The notes: generated from the sequence alone by a model not told the origin. Shown: positions 45,330-56,561, numbered from the stretch's first letter. The stretch: DNA of 64,000 nucleotides from Isoetes taiwanensis (GCA_021234155.1 JAJEKV010000003.1:9362413-9426412); one strand, 5' to 3'. Program-made: numbers and translations.

Positions 45330-46123
45330 GCATTCTTGTGTCCAAAGATGACTATCTTAGTTTTTGCTAGATTCCTTTGTCGTTACAGTATCCTCCGCAA
45401 TTGTTCTAGAATTTTTGGCGGATCGTGCATTCCTTTGTTCTTTGTTGCCATCATACTAAGATCATCCGCGTATAGCATTATTGGTACCTTCGTGTCTCTA
45501 AGCGTTGGGGCATGCTTTCGTCTCCCTTACGTTACGCTATGTATCCCTGTAGTGCGTCTATGTATATTCCAAAGCGGTGTTGGGGATAGCGGGCATCCTG
45601 CTTTACCGGTGTCCGCAGTTATCAATTTGTCCTTCTGTTCCATTTTAGCATACACCTTGTGGTATAGTCTTGCTATCGATCCTACCATATTTCTCGGGGC
45701 TGCATGTCCATCAATCTCTTTAGCGGCTTCTCTCGGGGCCGTGTATCGAATGCTTTTACGAAATCTACAAAGCGTGATTATTATTTTCTTTCCACGCAAT
45801 TTGTTACGCTCTATTAATATCCGTAGGGTCACTAGATGATTTGTGGTTGAGTGCTCGGTCTGAACCACCTTGCCCCTGTGCTCTCATATTTCCTTCTTAC
45901 GCCCATTTCTTTAGTTTATTATCCAATACCTTTCCAAACCATTTTCGCGAAAATCGAGCTTACCATTATTGTTACGTAATTCCACGGATCTTTTTCTATT
46001 CCTTTGTCTTATGTAAAGGTATGACTCTGTTGTATGTCCATCAAATGCGGGAGTCCTGTGTATGTATGATGCCGTTAAAATGTCACGTAACTTGCGCGAT
46101 TTCTAATTGCACACTTGGCGAGT
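45330..46123 (-). pseudogene. LINE reverse transcriptase, degenerate
   Basis: Readable blocks on the minus strand: HLVTLRILIERNKLRGKKII with following FRK, then AGCPLSPTPLWNI (usually QGCPLSP) near 45590, then the catalytic box MLYADDL with YADD at 45461-45472. Frames change between blocks. Loss of open frame here, but not in ORF1 or the endonuclease, is notable. Confidence 0.7.
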
Positions 46124-47083
46124 TCAGCGGTGAGTCCGTAAAAATCGGAGCTTTATGATTGGCCATCTGTTTGGGGCCATCCCTACGTCTAGCAAGTTGA
46201 AGCATGGTTTGTCCTGATCATGCTGTAGTGATATCGATACTGGAGGTGCCCCTGTCTTGTATAATTTATCCAAGTAACTCTCCCATCCCTCGGTTCCAAT
46301 GTCATCTTGTTCGTTCTTTGCTTTCACATTACTTCCCCCTCCTTTATTTTTGAGTCCTCTCCAAAACCTTCGGGGCTGTTTTTTCAGCATTTTCCCCAAG
46401 TACCATTGGTGCTGTAACAGGTTATTGTATCTCTTCTTCTTCAGTAATCTTATGTATGCTGCCCTTTCTTCTCGGTATGTCTCCTTTCCCCTATGTTTTC
46501 TTACTTTCCTCTTGTATTCCCTACACTCGTCATCATACCATACTGAAGCTCTAAATGCCCTATTTTTCCTGATTTTGATCTTTTTCCCAAACACATCTGT
46601 TGCTACCCTTACCATGATGTCATTTAGGGTGTTTCCATTCTCACTTGCGTTGTGCTCTCCCCAGTTCCATTCTCCCATTTCCTCCTTGATCATTTGGGTG
46701 AAGGTTTCTGCGTGTGTCTCCTGGAACTGAATCTTCACCCTGTCTTTATTATCTTCCTTTCTTTCTGTGCTGTCTTTTTGTGGCGTCTCCCCTAGCCCGA
46801 TTGTTAGTTCGCCCGGTCTATGACTTTCCCTCCTCCCGTTTGGCCATTCACGTAGCATCAGCCCTTCTATCTTTTTTGCTGCTTGTTTGTTCACAATTAT
46901 ATAATCCACTATGCTCTTACCATGTGTGTTTTGACTCGTGAAGCCTCCTGATCCCCTCCATTTTCCCACACCATTGGCTATAATCATCCCTGTTGCCGTG
47001 CATACTTCCAGCAGTAATTCACCTCTAGCATTGACCTCTGCCTTATCTTCTGTATCCCTCTGCCACTCCTGTGCCCTCATCAT
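46124..47083 (-). CDS. LINE ORF2, endonuclease C-terminal part and linker
   Basis: A 319-residue frame. It starts in the endonuclease (LLEVCTATGMIIANGVGKWR, THGKSIVDYIIVN) and continues through a basic linker (VWYDDECREYKRKVRKHRGK) typical of LINEs between endonuclease and RT. It is separated from the upstream half by a short frame break near 47090-47120. Confidence 0.7.
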   Translation of the reverse strand: MMRAQEWQRDTEDKAEVNARGELLLEVCTATGMIIANGVGKWRGSGGFTSQNTHGKSIVDYIIVNKQAAKKIEGLMLREWPNGRRESHRPGELTIGLGETPQKDSTERKEDNKDRVKIQFQETHAETFTQMIKEEMGEWNWGEHNASENGNTLNDIMVRVATDVFGKKIKIRKNRAFRASVWYDDECREYKRKVRKHRGKETYREERAAYIRLLKKKRYNNLLQHQWYLGKMLKKQPRRFWRGLKNKGGGSNVKAKNEQDDIGTEGWESYLDKLYKTGAPPVSISLQHDQDKPCFNLLDVGMAPNRWPIIKLRFLRTHR

Positions 47084-47120
47084 TATACTGCATGCGCCCC
47101 CCTATCTCATCCGGGTGTAC

Positions 47121-47630
47121 TCAGGTACTGTTCTGTCCGGTTCTAGCATTTAGATCTCCTATTATAATCACTGGTCCTTGTTCCTTCCATTTCGTTATAT
47201 TCTCTCCCAGATCTAGCAGTTCTAGTTTATCACTGTTCGGCGGGTAATATGTAATTATCAGAACCACATCTTGTTTGTTTTTCATTTGGATACTCAAAAC
47301 CATATATCTTTTATTGATATCTGAATGTAACATACATGCATTGTTAACTGCACTGTTTTTTATATAACAAGCCAAACCTGCACTCCCCCTCCCTATTTTA
47401 AATTCCCTGTCTTTCCAACACGTGAGCAGTTGGTATCCTTCCTCCTCTGGCAGCCTTTTGGCGTTATGCTCCCAAGTCTCGTCGGGGCATATTATGTCAC
47501 GACCTTGGGCACCTTCTAACCTTTCTCCATCATCCCATGGGTACCCGTGCAGTTCCATTACCACAATGTCAGCGTCTTTTCCCAGAGGTTGCTCTATACG
47601 TATCTCTGTGTTTTCTATACCAATGCCCAT
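47121..47630 (-). CDS. LINE ORF2, endonuclease N-terminal part
   Basis: A 169-residue frame with VVMELHGYPWDDG, RGSAGLACYIKN, VLIITYYPPNSDK and VIIIGDLNARTG. These are the APE-type endonuclease blocks; GDLNA contains the catalytic Asp-Asn pair. The enzyme nicks target DNA to prime reverse transcription. Confidence 0.8.
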   Translation of the reverse strand: MGIGIENTEIRIEQPLGKDADIVVMELHGYPWDDGERLEGAQGRDIICPDETWEHNAKRLPEEEGYQLLTCWKDREFKIGRGSAGLACYIKNSAVNNACMLHSDINKRYMVLSIQMKNKQDVVLIITYYPPNSDKLELLDLGENITKWKEQGPVIIIGDLNARTGQNST

Positions 47631-47836
47631 CCTCCTTGGTCTTCCCCGGTCTTCATTACGCCGGGTTGGCCCTCAGAACCTTTGCTTGTGTTGCTCGCTC
47701 TTCGTTTCCCCCGTTTTCGTTTCTTCCTATTACTCTGTTCTGGTTCCCTTCTACCGTGCCTGCTCTTAGAGCTTCCTTCAGCGATCTGTTCTCCAGCCCC
47801 TGTTGTATAGACATCGGTATGTTTTTCCTTCTCGCC

Positions 47837-48667
47837 TCAGATGATTTTTCTATCCCTGCGCCCCCTGCACCCACCGCAGCCCCTAGCCGTCGTTCTGCGG
47901 TTGAGTCGGCTTGTTCTCTCCCCTCTTGTGTATATAGACCTTGCCATTCTTGACCCCGCTTGTATCCTGCTTGGTTCGGATCCACGGCTTTGGCCAACTC
48001 CTGTGCGACCCACTGTCTGCATCACCGTTAATGACTCCTGTACCTTGATTCCATTCCTCAATCTGGGTCCCATCCGTAGGATCCTTTCCTTGGTAGCCAA
48101 ATCCCTTAACGTCACGTTTATGTGTCTCGGTCTCCCCCTCCATTGGCCTGATCGTAGGGCTTTGATGATGGCGCCCCTGTGCTCCTTGAACACCGTTTCT
48201 AACACTTCTGCAGTAACTCGATATATATCCTCGTTAGGCCTTTCTGCTATCCCAATTAGCCTAACATCATGCTTAATTTTATTTTGCTCCTCATATTCCC
48301 TTAAGTGTGGCTTTATCCTATCAAATGACTCCCATGCATCCAGCTCAACATTTGATTTCTCTAATTCAACCAACCTTTGCAGGATCTTTGCCTTTTCTTC
48401 TTCGATTTCGTCCATCCTCCGCTGCATTTCCTCATTCGTCTTCTCCACCCCTCCTACTCTCAGGTCCATGCTAGTGATGGCTGTTTTGTTGCTGTTGCAC
48501 GTTTCAGCCAGCGCGTTAAGTGCATCCAGGTTCGGGATCTTTGATTCCAGCCGCTTATCCATCTGTGCCAGGATGTCCCGTAGGTCCTGTTGGCTCACCG
48601 GGGCTCTTGCCACATCCGACCTTTGCTGGCTACCATTGGTGCTGTCGGCCATGGTCCTCGTTTGCAA
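47837..48667 (-). CDS. LINE ORF1 protein
   Basis: A 276-residue frame: a short basic start, a long coiled coil (VEKTNEEMQRRMDEIEEEKA, LQRLVELEKSNVELDAWE), then an RRM-like stretch (DVRLIGIAERPNEDIYRVTA) and an Arg-rich segment (RPRHINVTLRDLATKERILR). This matches the trimer-forming, RNA-binding ORF1 of L1-like elements. The C-terminus probably changes frame near 47990 and runs toward 47656. Confidence 0.7.
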   Translation of the reverse strand: MQTRTMADSTNGSQQRSDVARAPVSQQDLRDILAQMDKRLESKIPNLDALNALAETCNSNKTAITSMDLRVGGVEKTNEEMQRRMDEIEEEKAKILQRLVELEKSNVELDAWESFDRIKPHLREYEEQNKIKHDVRLIGIAERPNEDIYRVTAEVLETVFKEHRGAIIKALRSGQWRGRPRHINVTLRDLATKERILRMGPRLRNGIKVQESLTVMQTVGRTGVGQSRGSEPSRIQAGSRMARSIYTRGERTSRLNRRTTARGCGGCRGRRDRKII

Positions 48668-48750
48668 GATAATCCTGTGCCACAGGACTCTGTGGTGGCT
48701 CTTAGGCAGTGCGCTTGTGCTCGGCTCTCAATCTGTAAGCTAGCCGTCGT

Positions 48751-50011
48751 CCCCCACTATGACTATATATTCCCTAATTCTAAACGGCATTTTTATTCGT
48801 AATTACCGTTTTGATTTGAATTTCAAATTTTAAAAACCTAATTAATTTCGTCCATCTCTTTTATTATCATTTACCTTCTTTCGTCTGTTGCCCAAGGTTG
48901 ATCCTTTTGGGTTTTTCGAGGCTGCTTAGTTGGGTATATGGCTGCCTGCATTAATTACGTTGGTATCTCGCCCATAAGGAGATATAAGGTATTATAATGA
49001 GTTTTTAGTGGTCCGGGGTACCAGTTGGTGGGTCTAGCCCTCGCTATCCTGGTGTACGGCGGAGGCATAGCCTCTCTGTCCCGTATCTTGCCCCGTCCTC
49101 CTTTTACTCTGATGTTCCTCTGTTCTCTGTTTGTTCCCCTGTTGATCACATTTTGTTTGTGTTTCTACGCGTACGGTTCCGTGTGACCAATTATTCCTGT
49201 TCCTTGCCTATCTGTCCAATATGTGTTGCCCCTCCACTTGTATTCCTTTTTGGTGCGTTCGCCACCTTCTCACTCCCAGTAGATGTCTCCCATGATATGA
49301 TCCAGTTTGTCTAATTTCGCATGTTATCCATTGTGTTCTGTTGTGTTCTATTGCCCACTGAAGCCCGGTGTCTCCTGTAATGCTTCCATGTTTGTATATA
49401 TATCTGCTGGTGGGACTTACCAGTTGTGAACTCCCTTAGTAGCCTTCCAGTAATCTGTTTATAACTTCCCATATATCCTTGCCTTGTCTTCGTGTGGTAT
49501 GCTATGGATCAGGATCATTTCATCATTGAGGCGATTTTTAGAGCTGTACCTTGAAGCTAATTTATCAGTAACATATATTACTTTAGATTCATTTGATTTT
49601 ATTGATTTTATTGAGGCTACTTTACCCTTGATAACCATTACTTCAAAACTGCCTTCATTCAGAAATTTTCTCCCCATGGAGGTATTACATAATCAACACA
49701 TTACATTAACACCACTACATTAACATCATGTCTAGGCCTTCAGCTACAGTTAATTCTTCTTTTCTTCATCTATGCATTCTTCTTTTCACTGCCGTCGTAA
49801 CCTCTTCTGATCGAAATTATCTATTATATATATATTCTTGGCGGCCTCCCGTCTGTTAATGTCGTTGCTGGCTCTAGATAATCTGATCTGATCTTGGTTT
49901 ATCTTAAACAAAAACAGGACATAACGAGACACGATAGATTAAAAGCAAAAATAGAAAGAAAAGGTAGGACCAAAAACCCTGACATGCATCCCTATTTCTT
50001 GGGAGGAAAGA
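48751..50011. other. No recognised gene; degenerate minus-strand frames
   Basis: Minus-strand frames at 49459-49677 and 48955-49149 look like pieces of one decayed ORF upstream of the LINE (possibly its 5' region or another element). No motif identified. Confidence 0.3.
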
Positions 50012-50572
50012 CTAATTTTTGGGTTTCTTTTCCGAAGACGGTTCCCCGATCTTCTGGACCTTTTCCAGATTTCTCACTATGTACGCCCGGCACAGAAAAT
50101 CAACGGGGTTTTTTTCACAGCAGTAGATACAGACTTTCCCGGCATCACATATCAGCAGATTGTGTTGGAAATTAGAGCACCTTTGTATAGCAGCTTGGAC
50201 CTGTAATCTGTTGAAGCATTGCATTGTTCGATCTATGTCTTGGCGTCTTACAGTGTCATTCTTGTCGCCCAATACTCCGAGAACTTCCAGCATTCCTAGA
50301 GTATAACCACTATCTCGCATGGACTGTGCATGATGAATTCGGTCACAGTATAAGCAATGAACGCGGCCGCAACTGATGCATGATGGTAGACCTCTGCTTA
50401 AGCACCTACAGCCATCAAAGCAGATGCACCAAGGATTGAGCTCTTCTAAATCCGGGTTGAAAGGCACCGTGAGGTTGCCTGGAGCGCCAGAGCTTGGGCG
50501 CTTCTTGCCGACCTTTTCCTCCCCACATACATCAATCAAAACTTTCTTACCCTTGTCCTTACTCTTGTCCAT
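50012..50572 (-). CDS. Cys-rich protein of 186 residues, unrecognised
   Basis: Intact frame from ATG at 50572. A Lys-rich start (MDKSKDKGKK) is followed by a dense Cys/His cluster, WCICFDGCRCLSRG then CISCGRVHCLYCDRIHH, and a second group (LICDAGKVCIYCCEK, DFLC) near the end; the spacing C-x-C-x3-C-x-C-x7-C-x2-C-x4-C-x2-C suggests two or more zinc sites. The middle is helical. It is on the same strand as the LINE and 285 bases from the Helitron end. It could be a host gene, captured cargo or a zinc-binding element protein; I do not recognise the family. Confidence 0.5.
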   Translation of the reverse strand: MDKSKDKGKKVLIDVCGEEKVGKKRPSSGAPGNLTVPFNPDLEELNPWCICFDGCRCLSRGLPSCISCGRVHCLYCDRIHHAQSMRDSGYTLGMLEVLGVLGDKNDTVRRQDIDRTMQCFNRLQVQAAIQRCSNFQHNLLICDAGKVCIYCCEKNPVDFLCRAYIVRNLEKVQKIGEPSSEKKPKN

Positions 50573-50856
50573 CCTTTTGCTTCAGAGCTGGGATCTGGGC
50601 CGAAGGCTGAGATTTTTTGGTGGCGCTCCCCCTGTTAGGCCTAATTCTCCGGATTCCAATCACTAAGGCTACATTATGCGACATTTTAACATTTTGTTAG
50701 CTAGAGCTACCACAGCCATGCGTTTAAAGAAAGAGGAAAGAAAAGTGTGCCAACTTATAATTTGTAGAATGGTGATTAAAAAACATATTTTATTGCGATG
50801 CCTCTGGCTCACGAAGATGCAGAGAAGCTAAATTTCTTTTTGTTCTTATTATTCTA

Positions 50857-50925
50857 CTAGTAATGGTGCCCAGCGTTGCTGGGCATAAGTTGGGAATATA
50901 TGTGGACTAAAATCTATTCAGCTCA
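50857..50925 (-). mobile_element. Helitron 3' terminus, copy 3
   Basis: CTAG at 50857-50860 and hairpin 50868-50884, as in copies 1 and 2. A second partial hairpin word (AGCCCAGCATTGCTTAGCTT) follows near 50961. The pyrimidine tract begins at about 50995, as in copy 2. Confidence 0.75.
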
Positions 50926-50994
50926 GACTCCTTTTCATAAATTTAATATAATAGAAATCAAGCCCAGCATTGCTTAGCTTTAAGGGATTTTTGT

Positions 50995-51325
50995 GCATTC
51001 GACACCCTTCCTCTTCCCTTTGCCTTTTGCTCTATCTTGCATTTCTTTTTTTTTCGTTTTCTCTACACACTTTCCTTTTTCATTTTCCTTTTCCTTTTTT
51101 TTTTCTCATTTTTCGTACACATCTTCTTTTTTTTTCTCTATTTTTTTTCCTTTTTTTACCCCCTTCTCCCTTCTCTTCCCTTCCCATTTGTCCCTTCCTT
51201 TTCCCTTTACCTTTTTCCGACGGACTTATTCCCTTTATTTTTCATCCTTTCTCCCTTCCCATTTTCCCCTTAATTTTCCTCAACCTTTTTCTTTTCCATT
51301 TCCTTTTTACTTTCCCTTTTCCCAT
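50995..51325 (+). repeat. Pyrimidine tract 2, left part
   Basis: C/T-only DNA. Its start (TTTTGCTCTATCTTGCATTTC) matches that of tract 1 (TTTTGCTCTATCACGCATTTC). It is interrupted at 51326 by the inverted-repeat element and resumes at 60258. Confidence 0.8.
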
Positions 51326-51346
51326 GCATTAGAGTTTTTTTGGGAT
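51326..51346 (+). repeat. Left terminal inverted repeat
   Basis: Twenty-one bases, GCATTAGAG, seven T, GGGAT; perfect inverse of 60237-60257. Confidence 0.8.
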
Positions 51347-51751
51347 GTCAACTCATCCCCCTAAGAAAATTAAAAATATTTTCGTAATTATAAATTTTAT
51401 ATTACATATATTACAACCACCGTCAACAACCCCCCTCAACAACCTCCCTCATCCTTTGGTAATTAATCTCATTCCCTATTTTTCCTCAACCAACAAATAT
51501 TCAAAATTTCATATTTTCCATAAGCAAGAAGTTTTCTCTATTACAAGGTAACGTGGCTCCATTTTTTCAGGAAAACTTAATTTCGAAATTGTACACCGTG
51601 GCTCAAGAACTAAGATTCAGGAACTAAGATTCCGCCTGTCTGTGCTCTACAATTTCCTGTCTTCCGACCAAGCCTTCGAATTGAAGACCACGTCATCAAT
51701 CCGCTTTGAATTTTTCAAGTAGGCTTAGATAGAAAGTGATAATTGGCGCCA

Positions 51752-54406
51752 ATGGAGTTCCCGGGTTCTTCATATGAATTTGGAGGACGAATTTGCAGGT
51801 ATGTTTTTATTTTGTCTCTGAGTTCTACAGTTACTTTTGTAAGAAGATGACAACAGAGATCAGAATTGTGTTGCCTGAAGAATATGCAGTTACTTGGAAC
51901 AAGAAACGTGGAGGTTTCAAGGTTCGAGTGGATGCAGCTTTGTTGAGGTCAAGAGGAGCTAAGAATGCAGATCTGTGGACACGTGGTGAGATTTATCCCA
52001 GGGATCCAATTACCGGTAATCTCCCAGACTTTAATTCTGTTACTAGTTTGGTCAAGTTCGTCTGTGAAGGAAAAAATGGCTTGTTGGGATACTGTGAGAA
52101 CATGAAGAAATATTTGTTGCATAATTGGAGCTTATAGAGGTGAAATTGAGCTAATGAAATGTGAAAGAAAGCAATCATCAATTGATAAGGGTTCATTGGT
52201 AAAAGAATTAGAATGCATGAAGAAAACTTTAGTTCAAATGCAAAGTGAAGATACGTTAAAAAATTTTGTCATCAAGCAAGCAGAGAAGGAGAGATGTCAT
52301 GTCGAGAATGCTTTGATGCGGGCAGAGTCCTCGGTGAAAATTCTAGAAGCTCGTTTGAAGAGATTTAAGAAGACTGCAATGGGAATGCGTGAGCGGAAAA
52401 AAACATTGAAACCCATACATACATTAGCACCAAAAGGGGGAGCAGCAAGAAGGAGAGTTTATGCAATTAATCAAGCTTTGAACACCAAAAAGAAGAAAGG
52501 AGTTGTGAGGAAAAATATGGGAAATTTTCTTCTTAACATGGCTTCACGAGATGAGATTCTTGCTTTATTAAATGAGCCATGCAACATAGCATTGAAGAGA
52601 GATGTGCTAGACATGGTAATAAAGGAAATATATTAAAAAATGGATGCAAATGAAGTTCAAACCACTTGTGACACTATCGGATGCTTGAGGCAAGGATATA
52701 GAAGTCTATTCAAACCCTTTCAAGCCGCATTGAAATCTTTAGGCACTAAGAAGGTTATTATCCCGCGTCCATACACAGTTGAGAACATCAAAAGAGAAAG
52801 GAACATGAAAGTTGAGGAGGTTCTTGGAGGTATGCATTCTATTCAATGTGGAGTCTCATGCATTTCAAATAGAGATAGCGCTGAATGTGATGTGATCGGT
52901 CTTAATGAGAAAAATAACATTTGGTTTGATTTAGAGACTATTTTAAAACTTATGGTCGTATTTTACAATTTGCAATCTCATGAGGTGGAACAATTGGATG
53001 TATGCATTAAGCTCGATGAGATGGAGCTTACGAGTAAGGCAAAGTATGAAAGAGTCTCTTTAGTTCTTATGAATTATGCCATGGGACCAGAATATGAAGC
53101 ACAACTACGTTTGCCCAAGAAAAAGAGAGATCCTGAGTTTTTTTCAGTTCAATCTGAGGAACATACCTGGTGGCTTGGTATGTTCCAAGTTCAGAAGGAG
53201 AATTTTTCAATTTTGAAGTGGGTGTTTGATCAGACGGATATCCCAAGGATTATTAGTATGTTTGAAGCTGGTGAATTATTGCATGTGGATGGTATAGGAT
53301 CATTTAAAGTGAGATTTCATTTGGCTTCAGATTTAAAAACAGAGAAAGCTATGTATAATGTGGCTAATACAGGAGCACAAACTTGTAGTAATTGTATTTA
53401 TTGTATGTATAAATTAAAAGAGAAAAAAGGGAGAAAGTGTTCTAGTACCATGTCTTGCAAGCAGGATGCACCTCCAGATAGGCACTTGAAGGATAAAAAC
53501 TTTGAACCGATTTTGCCAATTCCACTACAAAGAGTTCACTTTTGTACGTTACATGCAATGGTTAGAATAGTGGAGAAAATGATACATCATAGTTGTATGT
53601 TTGTATGGAATTTTAAAAGCGAGAAGGATAGAAAAGAAGGGATTGCAAGGATAGAGAAAGTGCTATCAGAAGCTGGGCTTCATGGAGGTAATGTAAAGCT
53701 TGAAAAGGACTTGAAGAAATCAGTAAAAAGTTCTGTACCATGCAAGGTGTCATTGGGAGGTGATAAGGCCAGACGCTTCTTGGAAAATGTAGATTCAAAG
53801 AGAAAGGGGACATTTGACTTTGGTAAGAGGCTAGTTGAGGCTGAGAGGGATAGGACAGATAGAGCGAATGCTACAATAAGGAAACTAAATGCATGGAATG
53901 CATTTTCCAACCTAAATGTGTTATTGCAAAAACACACATTCACCAATGCTGATAAGGTGAAGTTCAAAGACCTCGTCAACAAGTTTACTGATGCTTACAT
54001 CAAGGCATGGGGCGAAAGTGAGGTCAGTCACTACGTTCATATTTTGTATGCTCATGGACCTTGGTTTGCAAAGGAATATGGTAGTCTTGCTGTATGGAAT
54101 ACTCAAGGCATGGAAAAGTCTCATAAACAGGCCAAACTAGCTTTCCATCGCGCCACACAGAGAGGAGGATCGTCACTTGCATCAAAGCCACTCAATCAGC
54201 TTGGAACCTGGTTCTATAGAAGGCTGCTCGCAAGGCATGATAGAAATGTCAAAAGAAGGACAAGTCCACAACTAGATAAAGCACTGAGAGATGCTATCCT
54301 CAAGCGCAAAAGGGAACTATGGGAAAAGTCATCTGCTAAGGAAACACAAAGGCAGTGGAGAAGCAAGCGGGTGAGAATAGGAAAAAAATACGTCCTCGGA
54401 TCTTGA
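51752..54406 (+). pseudogene. Transposase-like gene, three frame segments
   Basis: A start at 51752 (MEFPGSSYEFGGR) joins the next frame in phase if a GT-AG intron of only 32 bp (51799-51830) is removed. Segment 1 (to 52137) has TTEIRIVLPEEYAVTWNKKR; a one-base shift near 52110 leads to segment 2 (52154-52636), a Lys-rich coiled coil; one TAA (52634-52636) separates it from segment 3 (52640-54406, 588 residues). Segment 3 contains a beta-hairpin with a candidate catalytic Asp (VCIKLDEMELTSKAKYERV), a CSNCIYC zinc pair, FCTLHAMVRIVEKM, and VSHYVHILYAHGPWFAKEYG then WNTQGMEKSHK. This Asp-hairpin, LH, GS-x3-W-x3-G-x-E layout is seen in some eukaryotic RNase H-fold transposase-like families and distantly recalls Transib/RAG1, but catalytic residues are not confirmed. 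Confidence 0.5.
51799..51830 (+). other. Possible 32 bp intron
   Basis: GCAG|GTATGTTTTT to GAGTTCTACAG|TTAC. Removing it joins the ATG at 51752 in phase to the downstream frame; leaving it in gives a stop within 20 codons. Very short for a plant intron. Confidence 0.4.
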
Positions 54407-56561
54407 ATAGGTTAGTACCATCATTCATTTTGTTTGATTTTTTTAACTAAACTTTGACTTTTCAATTTATGGTACTAGTTGAGTTTATTGGATAATTAGT
54501 GAATATGTTTAATCTGCTGCATGCCATGATAACTGTGCTTATGAGTTGCTAGGTCTCCTGTTAATTTCCTTAACATGTACACATGTAGATTGGGTTGTCC
54601 AGATACTTAGGGCAGCTGTTGTTTTACTGTGTAACAGGTAACAGTGTAAATGATGTTTTCAGATGGTATTACAATGGTCTGCTTCTTTTGGATTATTGTG
54701 TTGAGAATGCCACTTGTTCAAGTTTACATGGTAAACATGGTGGTTATCTGCAGCTAGGTCGTGAGCAAGGTGAGTTGCTTTTTAACCCTGCTTATTACGT
54801 GTTTCAGGGCATTTAGGTCAGGGAGCACTTATAGGTAGTTATTGCTGTAGTAATTTTCGTCCTGGAGTCTTTTATACTAAATCATGCTGCTTGCGCATTC
54901 ATGAATTGAAAAGAAGGCATGGTGTTGTTAAACATAGAGAGTATATTTTGTACGAGCTAGGGTGCTAAGAGCAGTAGCTGAAATGATAGAGGCAGTTCTT
55001 TAAAATGTACAAGTGGTGCATGTGTGATGGATGATTGTGAATAGATTATGGGATAGTATAGAGATGGTGCATTGTAGGTTGCTACAGACTTTTGCAGAGA
55101 TTAAGGACTTAGCTAAGGTCTTTTGTATTTAGGAAATTGGACCAGAGCCAGTTGTCATATGGCTCCCTGATCTCAGCATGCAAAGACAAACCATCGAAGG
55201 CTACTTATCATCAATAAGGGACACACGGTTGTCTGTTTCATGGAATACGTCTTGGAGTTAAATGGACATGCACTCGTAGGTAAGCGTCTCCATACGTTGT
55301 TCCTTTGGCATTTGTTTGCCGTAGTGTAGAAGGAAAGAGCAAGCCAAATTCAGTAGGTCATCTTCTTTTTGCCTTATATTGTGCCTGCTTTGACCACTCC
55401 CATCATGGATGCGAAAGAAGATGCCCAACAGAGGATTTGCCAACAGTTGAATGAGGAGATTACGAGTCCTCTCAAATTTTTCTATACAACCGTTCAGAGT
55501 ACTTGTAGTTTTTGGCTTCTTTCAAACTTCAAAATGGTACTGGTTTCAAGTCTCCATTGTCTTACTGTTTTCTAAATTAGTTCCCTCATACTGATTGACA
55601 CATACTATACTCATGTTGTCACACTGCTTGCTAAGTTCCATATATACCATCCAGTACCATTTTAGTGGTTCTAACGTTATGGATGTTTGTTTCATTTTAG
55701 CTCTCCTGTATAAATTACTGTAACCAGCCTTTCATTAAGAACTTCAATATGCCACAGTGTGTCTTTGGATTATGGCTGCAACATCTTATCTTTTCAATTG
55801 GTTATATTCTAGGTTCTTCATAATGAGCACTTAAGTTATTCCACATTGTAACATTATACTATAAGATTACACTCAAAGATGTGATTAAACAGAACCCATA
55901 GATGTATACAATGGAGCTTTGTGGCTCCAATTCCATGAAACTGTTTATAGTCAAAAGATGTCAACATTTTTCCACTCTTGACTGACATCTCAATTCCCTT
56001 TGCTGAAGAAGGAAGTTCCAGGTGTCTAAACATTCTTAGACAGTACATTCTTATACAGTACTGCTAAGAGGTCTGTGGGCTTGCAGCAGATTTGACAAGG
56101 TTCAGATTAAGCACAGTTTTTGGGCAGTTATGTAAAGTTTGTGGCATACTCCAGTTATGTGACTGATGGTTTTATCACAAACTGCATAGACACATAAATA
56201 AAGGTTCTTGGGAAGGAAATTATTATTCAGATTATGCAAGGTTCACTAGTAGCAATTGTTGGATCTGTGAAGTCTCCCCTACTTGCTTTTGTTATTAGTT
56301 GTGGAATTAACTTGCTAAGGTATACTTACATTGCAAAAATGCTTGAGTGTTAGATATGTTACTAATAATTTTATCCCTGATTGATCAGGTGACAGTGTGG
56401 GGCAGCTTACATTAGGCATAAATGGGAAAATCACTACCCCATAAAAATGGTAGTCTCATCTACGGATTCTTATTGACTGGACCATCAAAGGCAACTTGTA
56501 GATGTGGTAGTCTCAGTGAAGGCATATTCATATTTTCCAAAAGTCATAGCCTGCAAAATCT
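54407..56561. other. Interior of the two-gene element, no supported gene
   Basis: AT-rich sequence with only short frames. Could hold the 3' untranslated region of the transposase-like gene. Nothing recognised. Confidence 0.35.

Larger units (their letters stand above)
44033..48750 (-). mobile_element. Near full-length LINE, minus strand
   Basis: From the 5' side (48750) to the 3' side: ORF1 (48667-47837), APE-type endonuclease (47630-46500), linker, reverse transcriptase (about 45870-45330) and 3' region ending in (TTCTA)n near 44033-44062 on the minus strand. ORF1 plus APE plus RT is the L1-type layout, but the short tandem-repeat tail is more like CR1/RTE-type ends than a poly-A. The 5' two thirds read in long frames; the RT third is heavily frame-broken. 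Confidence 0.75.

Noticed and set aside
52640-54406. Calling the transposase-like gene a RAG1/Transib homologue
   Set aside because: Only layout and a few residues agree; two of three expected catalytic acids are not evident by eye.
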